The notes beneath the pieces are model-generated. The model did not search any database. It was not told the DNA's origin and saw only the letters and a list, made by a program, of their open reading frames with translations. Source: Halomonas organivorans (GTDB lineage Bacteria; Pseudomonadota; Gammaproteobacteria; Pseudomonadales; Halomonadaceae). From it: DNA of 64,000 nt. The translations under genes were made by a program, and so were the position numbers. Below are positions 8,688 to 17,350 of the stretch, piece by piece. How positions within the stretch are numbered: the stretch's first letter is position 1; each line of letters opens with the position of its first letter. Location of the stretch: positions 382,931 to 446,930 of the forward strand of contig NZ_JACHXM010000001.1 in the NCBI RefSeq assembly GCF_014192055.1. The letters are read 5' to 3'.

Positions 8688-9452
8688 ATGTCCGAACCGC
8701 TGCCCATCCTTCACCATGACGAGCACCTGGTCGCCGTGCACAAGCCGTCCGGGCTGCTGGTGCATCGCAGCGCCCTGGCCCGGGGCGAACGGCACTTCCT
8801 GCTGCAGACGCTGCGCGACCAGCTGGGCCAGCGGGTCTATCCGGTGCACCGCCTCGACCGCCCCACCTCGGGGCTGATGGTGTTCGCGCTGTCGTCCGAG
8901 GTCGCTCGCCGCCTGGGCGAGGCCTTCGAGCAGCAGCGGGTCGCCAAGCGCTATCTCGCCGTGGTGCGCGGTACAGGCCCGGACGCCGAGCGCCTGGAGT
9001 ACGCCCTGCGCGAGGAGGACGGCCACCGCCCCAAGGCCGAGATGCCAGCCATGGAGGCCATCACCGAGGTGCGGCGCCTGGACAGCGTCGAGCTGCCGGT
9101 GCGGGTCGATCGCTACCCCACCAGCCGCTACTCGCTGATGGAGGCACGCCCGCTGACCGGGCGGCGCCACCAGATCCGCCGTCACCTGTCCCAGCGCGGC
9201 TACCCGATCATCGGCGACGCCAAGCACGGCAAGGGCGTGCACAACCGCTTCTTCGCCGACCATCTCGACTGCCCGCGGCTGCTGCTGGCCGCCGTGGGCC
9301 TGAGCTTCGACCATCCGGTGGACGGCCAGCGCCTGGATCTGGGCTGCGCCCTGGATGCGCCCATGACCGAGCTGTTCCGGCGCTTCGGCTGGGCGGGCCA
9401 CTTGCCCGCCAACCGTCGCGCCTCCTCCCCCGAGCCCTGTGAAATGCCATGA
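8688..9452 (+). CDS. truC: tRNA pseudouridine synthase C (TruC), RluA family
   Basis: A 254-residue RluA-family pseudouridine synthase without an S4 domain, matching TruC, which modifies U65 in tRNAs. The catalytic aspartate is D57 in HRLDRPTSGL. The downstream RYLAVVRG and RRHQIRRHL motifs are the RluA active-site and RNA-contact segments. The start at 8688 places the first strand (LPILHHDEHLVAVHKPSG) correctly; a longer in-frame start at 8580 adds only unstructured sequence. Its stop overlaps the tcdA start by 4 nt (ATGA), so two tRNA-modifying enzymes are translationally coupled. Confidence 0.88.
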   Translation: MSEPLPILHHDEHLVAVHKPSGLLVHRSALARGERHFLLQTLRDQLGQRVYPVHRLDRPTSGLMVFALSSEVARRLGEAFEQQRVAKRYLAVVRGTGPDAERLEYALREEDGHRPKAEMPAMEAITEVRRLDSVELPVRVDRYPTSRYSLMEARPLTGRRHQIRRHLSQRGYPIIGDAKHGKGVHNRFFADHLDCPRLLLAAVGLSFDHPVDGQRLDLGCALDAPMTELFRRFGWAGHLPANRRASSPEPCEMP

Positions 9453-10273
9453 ACGATTTCCCGAGCCCCGCCTCTCTCGAGACCGACGACCATGAGCTGC
9501 GCTTCGGCGGCATTCGACGCCTCTACGGCGCCCGTGCCCTGGCCCGTTTTCGCGCCGCCCACGTCGCGGTGATCGGGGTCGGCGGCGTGGGCAGTTGGGC
9601 CGTGGAGGCCCTGGCCCGCTCCGGTATCGGCAAGCTGACGCTGATCGACCTCGACGATGTCTGCGTGTCCAACGTCAACCGCCAGCTGCACGCCCTGGAC
9701 GGCACCGTCGGCCGCCCCAAGGTCGAGGTGCTGGCCGAGCGCTGCCGGGCCATCCAGCCCGGCATCGAGGTGGTGGCGGATACCGCCTTCGTGACCCCGA
9801 CCAACCTGGCCGAGCGGTTGCCCGAGGAGCTGGACCACGTCATCGACGCCATCGACAGCGTGGTGGCCAAGGCGGCGCTGATCGCCTGGTGCAAGCGCCG
9901 CAAGCTGCCGATCACCGTGACCGGCGCGGCGGGCGGCCAGACCGATCCGACCCGCATCAAGGTGGCCGACCTGACGCGCACCGAGCACGACCCGCTGCTG
10001 GCCAAGGTGCGCTCGCGACTGCGCCGCGACCACGGTTTCTCGCGCAACCCCAAGCGACGCTTCTCGGTGGAGTGCGTCTACTCCGACGAGCAGCTCGTCT
10101 ATCCCGGCGCCGACGGCGAGGTCTGCCATGCCAAGCCCGGCCGCGGCGAGGCCACCCGCCTCGACTGCGCCTCGGGCTTCGGCGCGGCGACCTTCGTCAC
10201 CGGCAGCTTCGGCTTCGTGGCCGCCTCGCGTACCCTCGCCAGGCTGGCTCGCGATGCCGCCTCCTCCCCCTGA
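9449..10273 (+). CDS. tcdA: tRNA threonylcarbamoyladenosine dehydratase
   Basis: A 274-residue ThiF/E1-like enzyme matching TcdA (CsdL), which cyclises t6A37 of ANN-decoding tRNAs to ct6A with ATP. RFGGIRRLYG near the N-terminus, the nucleotide motif GVGGVGSW (about residues 48-55), LIDLDDVCVSNVNRQ and the KRRFSVECVYS region are diagnostic. The C-terminal SFGFVAASRTL helix is conserved too. It overlaps truC by 4 nt and is followed after 13 nt by the DUF1653 gene, giving a probable three-gene transcript. Confidence 0.9.
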   Translation: MNDFPSPASLETDDHELRFGGIRRLYGARALARFRAAHVAVIGVGGVGSWAVEALARSGIGKLTLIDLDDVCVSNVNRQLHALDGTVGRPKVEVLAERCRAIQPGIEVVADTAFVTPTNLAERLPEELDHVIDAIDSVVAKAALIAWCKRRKLPITVTGAAGGQTDPTRIKVADLTRTEHDPLLAKVRSRLRRDHGFSRNPKRRFSVECVYSDEQLVYPGADGEVCHAKPGRGEATRLDCASGFGAATFVTGSFGFVAASRTLARLARDAASSP

Positions 10274-10286
10274 CCCGGAGACCTAC

Positions 10287-10511
10287 ATGGACGTCCAGCA
10301 TCCCGTGCCCGGCATCTATCGCCACTACAAGGGCCCGCTCTACGAAGTCATCGGCGTGGCCCACCACAGCGAGACCGAAGAGCCGCTGGTGACCTACCGC
10401 GCCCTCTACGGCGACTACGGCCTGTGGGTGCGCCCGCTGGACATGTTCATGGAGACCGTGGAGGTGCAGGGCGAGCCGCTGCCGCGCTTCGCCCTGGAGA
10501 AGGCGTTCTAG
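10287..10511 (+). CDS. DUF1653 family protein
   Basis: A 74-residue protein matching the small DUF1653 family (PGIYRHYKGPLYEVIGVAHHSETEEPLVTYRALYG in pieces; the core WVRPLDMF is the family signature). The family has a compact beta fold and no assigned biochemical role. The start at 10287, preceded by CCGGAGA, gives the standard length. A much longer in-frame extension back to 10128 would lie inside tcdA and is rejected. It is the last gene before a terminator-like hairpin. Confidence 0.8.
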   Translation: MDVQHPVPGIYRHYKGPLYEVIGVAHHSETEEPLVTYRALYGDYGLWVRPLDMFMETVEVQGEPLPRFALEKAF

Positions 10512-10588
10512 GCAGGGAAGAGCCGTGTGTCGCGAGCATCGAGTCGCGGGATTCGAAGGGCATCCCCGAGGCAGCGAAGCTCGAAAGC

Positions 10589-10626
10589 AAGAAACCCCCA
10601 GCCATTTTCAGGTCCAGGGGTTTCTT
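10589..10626. terminator. Bidirectional terminator between DUF1653 gene and bfr
   Basis: Arms AAGAAACCCC (10589-10598) and GGGGTTTCTT (10617-10626) form a 10-bp stem. A/T-rich ends give a T-tail on both strands, which fits a shared terminator for the convergent genes. Confidence 0.6.
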
Positions 10627-10628
10627 AC

Positions 10629-10649
10629 CGCTTATAGCTTACAGCTCCG
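10629..10649 (+). repeat. Degenerate heptamer array (AGCTTAC type)
   Basis: Period-7 units GCTTAT, AGCTTAC and AGCTCCG follow the terminator stem. The array belongs to the same dispersed family as 18110, 18247 and 36005. Confidence 0.5.
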
Positions 10650-10666
10650 GGCGCAGCCCGGTGAGC

Positions 10667-11143
10667 TTATTCCGCGTCGTGCATCTGCTTCTGCAGATAG
10701 TTCTCGATGCCGACCTTGTCGATCAGCGACAGCTCGGTCTCGAGCTTGTCGATGTGTTCTTCCTCGTCGGCGAGGATGTCGCGGAACAGGTCGCGGGTGA
10801 CGTAGTCCTGCACCGACTCGCAGTAGGCAATCGCCTCGACGTAGTCGTCGCGGCCCTGCAGCTCGAGCTTGAGATCGCACTCGAGCATCTCCCTGGTGTC
10901 CTCGCCGATCAGCAGCTTGCCGTAGTCCTGCAGGTTGGGCACGCCCTCGAGGAACAGGATCCGCTCGATCAGCTTGTCGGCGTGCTTCATCTCGTCGATG
11001 GACTCTTCATACTCGAACTTGCCGAGCGCCGCCAGGCCCCAGTCCTGGTACATCTTGGCGTGCAGGTAGTACTGGTTGATCGCCACCAGTTCATTACCGA
11101 GGGCGGTATTGAGGTACTCGATGACCTTCTTGTCGCCTTTCAT
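10667..11143 (-). CDS. bfr: Bacterioferritin
   Basis: A 158-residue heme-binding ferritin that stores iron as a 24-mer. All key residues fall at canonical positions: ferroxidase ligands E18, E51, H54, E94, E127 and H130, Y25, and the heme ligand M52. It should therefore be catalytically competent. The gene follows bfd on the same strand after about 150 nt that contain a sigma70-like promoter, so it can be transcribed separately from bfd. Normal length. Confidence 0.95.
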   Translation of the reverse strand: MKGDKKVIEYLNTALGNELVAINQYYLHAKMYQDWGLAALGKFEYEESIDEMKHADKLIERILFLEGVPNLQDYGKLLIGEDTREMLECDLKLELQGRDDYVEAIAYCESVQDYVTRDLFRDILADEEEHIDKLETELSLIDKVGIENYLQKQMHDAE

Positions 11144-11220
11144 GACTACTACCTCATTGCTGTCGTCAGGGTCGTTGATCAGCTTGGCACGCGCAGGAGC
11201 GCACCGCCATGTCTGACGGC

Positions 11221-11248
11221 AGTCTAGGCGATATCAGGAAAAATTCAA
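11221..11248 (-). promoter_or_regulatory. Probable sigma70 promoter of bfr
   Basis: On the minus strand TTGAAT (11243-11248) and TAGACT (11221-11226) are spaced by 16 bp, each 4/6 to consensus, within an AT-rich segment about 80 nt upstream of the bfr start. Confidence 0.45.
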
Positions 11249-11295
11249 ATAAATCAGACGGTTGAAAACGCCAAAAGAAACGATAGCGATTGCCA

Positions 11296-11502
11296 TCACA
11301 CGGCGTAGGCGAGACCCTGCTGGGCCAGGGACAGCTCTTCCTGGATGGCCTCACGAGTGATGCCCTTGCCCATGCAGGCGCACTTGCCACACTGGGTGCC
11401 GCACCCCGTCTCGCGCTGGACCTCACGCCAGCTGCGCGCGCCCTCTTCCACGCTACGACGGATCGCCTTGTCGCTCACACCCTTGCACAGACACACGTAC
11501 AT
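11296..11502 (-). CDS. bfd: Bacterioferritin-associated ferredoxin
   Basis: A 68-residue [2Fe-2S] ferredoxin that reduces and mobilises iron from bacterioferritin. The ligand pattern C4-x-C6 and C38-x2-C41 is exactly that of E. coli Bfd; two further cysteines, C34 and C43, flank it. The N-terminus MYVCLCKGVSDKAI is typical. A Fur-box-like sequence lies upstream, which agrees with the known iron-starvation induction of bfd. It is next to bfr on the same strand. Confidence 0.93.
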   Translation of the reverse strand: MYVCLCKGVSDKAIRRSVEEGARSWREVQRETGCGTQCGKCACMGKGITREAIQEELSLAQQGLAYAV

Positions 11503-11534
11503 GACATCACCTCACATCGATCACGAGACCGAAT

Positions 11535-11553
11535 GTAAATGATTCGCATGGGC
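11535..11553 (-). promoter_or_regulatory. Fur-box-like site upstream of bfd
   Basis: GTAAATGATTCGCATGGGC matches the 19-bp Fur consensus at about 11 positions, including the AATGAT...CAT core. It starts 33 nt upstream of the bfd start codon, inside the expected promoter region. Confidence 0.5.
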
Positions 11554-11605
11554 TATCGCAAGCATAGCGTACCACTACCTTGGTCGCGGGACGCCCACGA
11601 CGACG

Positions 11606-12079
11606 TCAGCGTCGCCCAGGCAACACCACCAGCCGGGTGCCGGAGGCGATGTCCGCCCAGCTGCGTTTCTCGCCGTCGAACAGCACCCACAGGTGGCCAA
11701 GGCCGAGCGGCAGGAAGGCCAGCGCTCCGACCACGCAGCGCACCAGGCTCTGGCGCCAGCCGATGGCATGGCCGTCCGTCGTCTGCACGCGCAGCCGCCA
11801 GGCCTGCATGCCCAGCGTCATGCCGCCGCGGGTCCAGAAATAGGTGAAGAAGAGGCAGGCGGCCCCCGCCATCAGCGCACGCAGCGACCATACCTGGGCG
11901 GCACCGAGGCCGACCCGCTCGGGAGACAGGCCGATCGCCAGGCGGCTCACCGCCACATGGACGGCGGCGATGAGGATCCACAGCGCCAGCACCAGCAGGC
12001 CGTCGTAGAGCATGGCACCGAGGCGCCGGCCGAGGCCGGCGGGCCAGACATCGTCGAGGCGGTCGAAGCGTCGCGGCAT
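11606..12079 (-). CDS. RDD-family membrane protein
   Basis: A 157-residue protein with the RDD-family layout: an Arg-Leu-Asp/Gly-Arg-Arg-Leu N-terminal motif (PAGLGRRLGAMLYDGLLV), two to three membrane helices, and the conserved TLGMQAWRLRVQ and DGEKRSWADIASGTRLV segments. Some RDD proteins of halophiles have been reported as Na+/H+ antiporters, but most members have no known role. The start at 12079 is chosen because the longer frame upstream lies inside lptG. It follows lptG by 14 nt on the same strand and may be the last gene of the lptFG operon. Confidence 0.78.
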   Translation of the reverse strand: MPRRFDRLDDVWPAGLGRRLGAMLYDGLLVLALWILIAAVHVAVSRLAIGLSPERVGLGAAQVWSLRALMAGAACLFFTYFWTRGGMTLGMQAWRLRVQTTDGHAIGWRQSLVRCVVGALAFLPLGLGHLWVLFDGEKRSWADIASGTRLVVLPGRR

Positions 12080-12093
12080 GACGGGACTCCGGA

Positions 12094-13158
12094 TCAGCCG
12101 GTTCGGCGCAGCAGGTAGAGCCCGAGGCCGGCACACAGCAGCGTCGGCACCAGCACCGCCCAGGCCGGGGAAAAGCCGAACAGCGTGGAGGCCGGCCCCA
12201 GCAGGTCCTGCAGGTACTTGAACACCAGCCCGGTGACCACGCCATAGAACACCCGGGTGCCGGCGGCCACGCTGCGCAACGGACCGAACACGAAGGAGGC
12301 CGCCACCAGCACCAGCGAGGCCATGGTCAGCGGCATCAGCACCTTCTGCCAGAAGTAGATCAGCGGCTGGGTGGCATCCTGGCCCTGGGATTGCAGGTGA
12401 CGAGCGTAGGCCCACAGCTCGCTGGGCGCCTGGGTCTCCACGTCCCGCAGCAGCCGGTCGAGGCTCTGCGGGGTCAATTCGGTTCGCCAGGGGCGGCTCG
12501 CTAGGTGGCTGGCCTCGGTACGGCCGTCCACGAAACGGGTCTCGGAGACGTCCTCCAGCACCCAGGCGCCGTCGCGCCATACCGCGCGGCGGGCATTGAG
12601 CGTCTCGCGCAGCTCGCGTCCCTCGAAGCGATAGCGGGTCAGGTCCAGCACTACCTGGTCGGCGCGAATCGCCCCGAAGCGATAGAAGTCATTGCCCTCA
12701 CGCTGCCAGCCGCCGCTCTCGGTCAGGACCGCGCCCTCGCCCTGCCGCTGTTCGAGCCGCCAGGCGCTGGCGAACTGTTCGGTCTTGGGGCTGACGAACT
12801 CGGCGACGAACAGCACCACCGCGATCACCAGGATGATCGGCTTCATCACCCCCCACAGGATACGGGTCAGCGACCGGCCTGCGGCGCGCATCACGGTGAG
12901 CTCGTTGCTCGATGCCATGCTGCCGAGCCCGATGAGGGCGCCGATCAACACGCCCACCGGCGCATACTGGTAGAAGCGCCAGGGCAGCCGGAATACCAGG
13001 TAGAAGAACACCTGCAGGGCACCGTAGTCGCCCTCCACGTCGCCCAGGTCGTTGATGTAGGTGATGACCATGTCGAGGCCCAGCAAGATCACCTGGACCA
13101 CCAGGATGGCGCCGAGGATCTGGCGAGCGATGTAACGGTCGAGGCGATCGGCGATCAT
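12094..13158 (-). CDS. lptG: LPS export ABC transporter permease LptG
   Basis: A 354-residue inner-membrane permease with the YjgP/YjgQ fold. Three N-terminal membrane helices are followed by a periplasmic beta-jellyroll (about residues 130-260) and three C-terminal helices. MIADRLDRYIARQILGAIL and the ASSNELTVMRAAGRS coupling helix are typical. With LptF and the cytosolic LptB it extracts lipopolysaccharide from the inner membrane. Its ATG overlaps the lptF stop by 4 nt. Confidence 0.92.
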   Translation of the reverse strand: MIADRLDRYIARQILGAILVVQVILLGLDMVITYINDLGDVEGDYGALQVFFYLVFRLPWRFYQYAPVGVLIGALIGLGSMASSNELTVMRAAGRSLTRILWGVMKPIILVIAVVLFVAEFVSPKTEQFASAWRLEQRQGEGAVLTESGGWQREGNDFYRFGAIRADQVVLDLTRYRFEGRELRETLNARRAVWRDGAWVLEDVSETRFVDGRTEASHLASRPWRTELTPQSLDRLLRDVETQAPSELWAYARHLQSQGQDATQPLIYFWQKVLMPLTMASLVLVAASFVFGPLRSVAAGTRVFYGVVTGLVFKYLQDLLGPASTLFGFSPAWAVLVPTLLCAGLGLYLLRRTG

Positions 13159-14237
13159 CCGCTCATCCCCTTGCGCTGGGCCTGCAGCGTCATCGCCAGG
13201 CCGATGGCCAGGAAGGTCGCATGGATCGGCCACATGCCGAGGGTGGCCGGCCAGTTGCCCCTGGCAATGGCGTCCAGCGCCGCCAGCAACAGGCTGAGGT
13301 AGGCCACATAGAGGAAGATCGCCGGCAGCAGCTTGGCGAAACGGCCCTGGCGCGGATTGACCCGCGACAGCGGCATCGCCAGCAGGGTCAGGATGAACAC
13401 CATCAGCGGCAGCCCCAGGCGCCACTGCAGCTGGGCCTCGCCGGCAGTGCTCTCGTCGGCCAGCAATGCCGCCGTGGTGGTGAACTCGGGCTCGTCGAGG
13501 TCGAGGCTCTCCTCGTCCCGCGACAATCGCACGGCGTAGCTGCCGAACTCGAGGCGCTCGGCCTGGGCACGCCCCGGTGCGACGCTGTAGCGCTCCCCGT
13601 CGGAGAGCACCAGGAAGCGGCTACCGGTCTCGGGGTCGACGGTCTGGTAGCCGGCGGCGGCCCGGGTGACCACGGTGGAGGGGGTGCCGTCGGAGCGGCG
13701 CTGTCGTTCGCTGATGAAGACCTCCTGCATGCGGCTGTCGTCCTCGGTCAGCGCCTCGGTGTAGGCGGTCCGCCCGCCGCCGAAGTCCTGGAAACGCCCC
13801 GGCGTCAGGGCCGAGAAATCCAGCTGGCTGCGCTGTTTCTCGAGCATCACCTCATTGTGCAGCGCCCCGGCAGGGGTCAGCCACAGGCTGCACAGCCCTA
13901 CCAGCACCGCCACCACGGTGGCAGGCACCAGGCTCACCTGCAGCAGCTTGTTGGGGCTGGTGCCGCAGGCCACCAGCACGGTGATCTCGCTGTTGAGATA
14001 CAGCTGGCCATAGGCCAGCAGGATGCCCAGGAAGAAGGCCAGCGGCAGGATCAGTTCGAGAAAGCCCGGCAGGTGGAAGAGCATCAGGGTGCCGAGAATA
14101 TCGAGCGGAATCTCGCCCTCCGCCGCGTTGGCGAAGTAGCGGATGAAACGGCTGCCCATGATCACCAGCAGCAGCACCCCGGCCACGGCGGCCATGGTCT
14201 GCAGGATCTCGCGGGTCAGGTAGCGGAATATGATCAA
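13155..14237 (-). CDS. lptF: LPS export ABC transporter permease LptF (TTG start)
   Basis: A 360-residue partner of LptG with the same fold. Homologues start with MIIFRYL or MIVFRYL. Here the matching position is a TTG codon at 14237, preceded by GGGAGA 5 nt upstream, so I choose TTG. Upstream in-frame ATGs would add an unrelated tail. The coupling-helix region LYLNSEITVLVACGTSPNKLL and the C-terminal RVNPRQGRFAKLLPAIFLYVAYL pattern identify LptF. The gene is divergent from pepA, the arrangement seen in pseudomonads. Confidence 0.9.
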   Translation of the reverse strand: MIIFRYLTREILQTMAAVAGVLLLVIMGSRFIRYFANAAEGEIPLDILGTLMLFHLPGFLELILPLAFFLGILLAYGQLYLNSEITVLVACGTSPNKLLQVSLVPATVVAVLVGLCSLWLTPAGALHNEVMLEKQRSQLDFSALTPGRFQDFGGGRTAYTEALTEDDSRMQEVFISERQRRSDGTPSTVVTRAAAGYQTVDPETGSRFLVLSDGERYSVAPGRAQAERLEFGSYAVRLSRDEESLDLDEPEFTTTAALLADESTAGEAQLQWRLGLPLMVFILTLLAMPLSRVNPRQGRFAKLLPAIFLYVAYLSLLLAALDAIARGNWPATLGMWPIHATFLAIGLAMTLQAQRKGMSG

Positions 14238-14519
14238 CGTTGTCTCCCGGCCCGGGCCGTGCGGCCCGACCATCTTCCATGCCATGGCGACCGTCCCGGC
14301 CGCCCGTCGGACGCGTCGCCCATCGCCCGCGTCGATCGTGCGAGGCACGGCCCCGCCGGACGACGGAGACACGAGCGCCAGGGTCCGCCCTCAGGATACG
14401 ATCCCTCTGGACACGATAGTTCGGTGTGAAGTCCGGCAGGATCCTGGGGTACACTGGGACGATTCGGCAACGTGCCGGCATTATCCAGAATCCCCCACCG
14501 CTTGTCTTGTGGAGACACC

Positions 14520-16043
14520 ATGGAATTCCTAGTTCAGACGGCCAACCCCGCCAAGGCCGAGACGGCCTGCCTCGTGGTCCCGGTGTTCAAGGATGGCGAC
14601 CTGCTGCCCGCCGCCGCCAAGCTCGACGACGCCAGCGAGCGGCTGATCGGCCAGTTGATCGATCGCGAAGACTTCGACGCCAAGCTGGGCAACGTGCAGA
14701 TGATCCCCTTCGCTCCGGGGCTGAACGCCGATCGCCTGCTGCTGGTCGGCCTGGGGAACCGTGAAAAGTGCCAGGAAGGCGCCTTCCGCAAGGCCGTGGA
14801 CGCTGCCTTCACGGCACTGGCAACGCTTCCGGCCGACGATGCTGCGGTCGCCTTCACTGACGTACCGGTTCCCGACCGCGACTGCGACTGGAAGGCCCGC
14901 ATGGTCGCCGAGGCCGCCCACCGCGCCGTCTATCGATTCACCGAGTTCAAGTCCGAGCCCGGCCCCCAGCCGCGGCTCGAGCGCGTCACCCTGCTGGTCA
15001 GCGAAGGCGGCAACGCCGAGGCGGCCCGCGAGGGCGCGCGGGTCGGCGATGGCATCGGCCAGGGGATCAACGCCGCCCGAACCCTCGGCAACCTGCCCGG
15101 CAACGTCTGCACGCCGCGCTACCTGGCGAGCCGTGCCGAGCAGCTGGCCACCGCTTCCAACGGCGCGCTGAGCGCCGAGATCCTCGACGAGGAAGCCCTC
15201 GAGGCGCTCGGCGCCCACTCGCTGCTCTCCGTGGGACGCGGCAGCGAGGAGCCTTCGCGGCTGATCGTGATGAAGTATCAGGGGGCCGAGGATCCGGACG
15301 AAGCGCCGCATGTGCTGGTCGGCAAGGGCATCACCTTCGACGCCGGCGGCATCTCGCTCAAGCCCGGTGCCGGCATGGACGAGATGAAGTTCGACATGTG
15401 CGGCGCCGCCAGCGTGTTCGGCGCCGTCACCTCGGTGCTTGCCATTCGCCCGAAGATCAACCTGGTGGCTATCGTCGCCAGCGCCGAGAACATGCCCGAC
15501 GGCCGCGCCACCAAGCCTGGCGACATCATCAAGACCCTCAAGGGCCTGTCGGTGGAGGTGCTCAACACCGACGCCGAGGGCCGTCTGGTGCTGTGCGACG
15601 CCCTGACCTACGCCGAGCGCTTCGAACCGGCCAGCGTGGTCGACATCGCCACCCTCACCGGCGCCGCCATCATCGCGCTGGGCCATCACGCCACCGGCCT
15701 GATGGCCAACGACGATGACCTGGCACTGGACCTGCTCGATGCCGGCGAGACCGCCTGGGACCGCGCCTGGCACCTGCCGCTTTGGGACGAGTACCAGGAG
15801 CAGCTGGACTCCAACTTTGCCGACCTGGCCAATATCGGCGGGCGTCCGGCGGGTACCATCACCGCCGGCTGCTTCCTCTCGCGCTTCACCGACAAGTTCC
15901 CCTGGGCGCATCTGGACATCGCCGGCACCGCCTGGAATTCCGGCCAGCAGAAGGGCGCCACCGGCCGGCCGGTCAGCCTGCTCACCCAGTACCTGCTGGA
16001 TCGCGAGACCGACGGCCGGCTCGAGACGGACGACGAGGCCTGA
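14520..16043 (+). CDS. pepA: Leucyl aminopeptidase PepA (M17)
   Basis: A 507-residue cytosolic metallo-aminopeptidase. The C-terminal catalytic domain carries VGKGITFDAGGISLKPG, the MKFDMCGAA stretch and the family signature NTDAEGRL, supplying the two-metal site residues. The N-terminal macro-like domain is present at normal length. The ATG at 14520 follows GGAGACACC; homologues start with a similar MEFxVK sequence. In some bacteria PepA also binds DNA. A terminator follows. Confidence 0.93.
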   Translation: MEFLVQTANPAKAETACLVVPVFKDGDLLPAAAKLDDASERLIGQLIDREDFDAKLGNVQMIPFAPGLNADRLLLVGLGNREKCQEGAFRKAVDAAFTALATLPADDAAVAFTDVPVPDRDCDWKARMVAEAAHRAVYRFTEFKSEPGPQPRLERVTLLVSEGGNAEAAREGARVGDGIGQGINAARTLGNLPGNVCTPRYLASRAEQLATASNGALSAEILDEEALEALGAHSLLSVGRGSEEPSRLIVMKYQGAEDPDEAPHVLVGKGITFDAGGISLKPGAGMDEMKFDMCGAASVFGAVTSVLAIRPKINLVAIVASAENMPDGRATKPGDIIKTLKGLSVEVLNTDAEGRLVLCDALTYAERFEPASVVDIATLTGAAIIALGHHATGLMANDDDLALDLLDAGETAWDRAWHLPLWDEYQEQLDSNFADLANIGGRPAGTITAGCFLSRFTDKFPWAHLDIAGTAWNSGQQKGATGRPVSLLTQYLLDRETDGRLETDDEA

Positions 16044-16049
16044 GGGATA

Positions 16050-16088
16050 TCACGTCCGGGGGTTGCCTTCCGGGCGTGACGACTTTTT
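16050..16088 (+). terminator. Intrinsic terminator of pepA
   Basis: Stem TCACGTCCGG (16050-16059) pairs with CCGGGCGTGA (16070-16079), one G-T pair, 10-nt loop, followed by TTTTT at 16084-16088. Confidence 0.75.
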
Positions 16089-16111
16089 CATGAAAGGCGT
16101 CGATTGCAACG

Positions 16112-16133
16112 CACCGGGCCGAGCGGCCCGGTG
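16112..16133 (+). other. Strong hairpin upstream of ilvE
   Basis: CACCGGGCC and GGCCCGGTG form a perfect 9-bp stem with a GAGC tetraloop, followed by a short T-rich run (ATCCTGTTT). It may be a second terminator after pepA or a leader hairpin of ilvE. Confidence 0.45.
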
Positions 16134-16189
16134 ATCCTGTTTAGCGTACCGGGGTGCGGGAAGCGCCCCGATGAAGCGGAGAACAAGCC

Positions 16190-17290
16190 GTGTCCACCGA
16201 ACGTTTTACCGTGCTGCCCGCCGCCCAACCCTTGGCGGCCCCGATCCGCGAGGACATCCTGCAAAACCCCGGGTTCGGCCGCTATTTCACCGATCACATG
16301 GCTCACGTGCGCTGGACCGTCGACGCCGGCTGGCACGGCCACGAGGTACGCCCCTACGGCCCGCTGACCCTGGATCCGGCCGCCGCGGTGCTGCACTACG
16401 GCCAGGAGATCTTCGAAGGGGTCAAGGCCTACCGGCACGCCGACGGCTCGGTGTGGACCTTCCGCCCGGAGAAGAACGCCGAGCGCTTCCGTCGCAGCGC
16501 CCGCCGCCTGGCGCTGCCGGAGCTCTCCGACGATGACTTCATCGACTCGCTCAAGGCGCTGCTGGCCCAGGACCACGCCTGGGTGCCGACCCCGGCCAGC
16601 GAAGCCGACGAGTCGAGCCTCTACCTGCGTCCGTTCATGATCGCCAGCGAGACCTTCCTCGGCGTGCGCCCGTCCCACGAGGTCGACTACTACGTCATCG
16701 CCTCCCCGGCCGCGGCCTACTTCCAGGGCGGCATCAAGCCGGTATCGATCTGGCTGTCCTCCCACTACAAGCGCGCCGCACCCGGCGGCACCGGCTTCGC
16801 CAAGTGCGGCGGCAACTACGCCGCCTCCCTGGCCGCGCAGAAGGAAGCGGCCGAGCACGAGTGCAGCCAGGTGGCCTTCCTCGACGCCGCCGAGAACAAG
16901 TGGATCGAGGAACTGGGCGGCATGAACCTGTTCTTCGTCTACCGCGACGGCCGCATCGTCACTCCGCGCCTGACCGACACCATCCTCGAGGGCGTGACCC
17001 GCGACTCGGTGCTGACCCTGGCACGAGACGAGGGCCTGACCCCGGAGGAGCGTCCGATCAGCATCGACGAGTGGCGCGAGGGCGCGGCCAGCGGCGAGAT
17101 CATCGAGGTCTTCGCCTGCGGCACCGCGGCGGTCATCACCCCGGTGGGCGAACTGGTGACCGAGGACGACACCCTCCGCCTGGCCACCGAGGGCGACAAC
17201 GAGATCGCCAAGCGCCTGCGCACCCGTCTGCTCGATCTGCAGTACGGCCGCAGCGAGGACAAGTACGGCTGGCTGACCCGCCTGGTATAG
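16190..17290 (+). CDS. ilvE: Branched-chain amino acid aminotransferase (BCAT type II, GTG start)
   Basis: A 366-residue fold-type IV PLP enzyme that interconverts Leu, Ile and Val with their 2-oxo acids. The length and the N-terminal block (FTDHMAHVRW, LHYGQEIFEGVKAYR) place it in the longer eukaryote-like BCAT group rather than the short E. coli IlvE group. The PLP lysine is K205 in FAKCGGNYAAS. The EELGGMNLFFV segment and FACGTAAVITPVG phosphate-binding loop are conserved. Translation starts at GTG (16190) after an AGCGGAGA ribosome binding site. Confidence 0.92.
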   Translation: MSTERFTVLPAAQPLAAPIREDILQNPGFGRYFTDHMAHVRWTVDAGWHGHEVRPYGPLTLDPAAAVLHYGQEIFEGVKAYRHADGSVWTFRPEKNAERFRRSARRLALPELSDDDFIDSLKALLAQDHAWVPTPASEADESSLYLRPFMIASETFLGVRPSHEVDYYVIASPAAAYFQGGIKPVSIWLSSHYKRAAPGGTGFAKCGGNYAASLAAQKEAAEHECSQVAFLDAAENKWIEELGGMNLFFVYRDGRIVTPRLTDTILEGVTRDSVLTLARDEGLTPEERPISIDEWREGAASGEIIEVFACGTAAVITPVGELVTEDDTLRLATEGDNEIAKRLRTRLLDLQYGRSEDKYGWLTRLV

Positions 17291-17299
17291 GGCCATTTT

Positions 17300-17319
17300 C
17301 CCCGGGCCGTCGCCCGGGG
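17300..17319. other. Hairpin between ilvE and the SDR gene
   Basis: CCCCGGGC and GCCCGGGG make a perfect 8-bp stem with a CGTC loop. There is no T-tract after it on either strand, so it is more likely an mRNA structure than a classical terminator. Confidence 0.4.
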
Positions 17320-17350
17320 AGCCCGGCCTTTCCTGCAGGAGAGACATCGC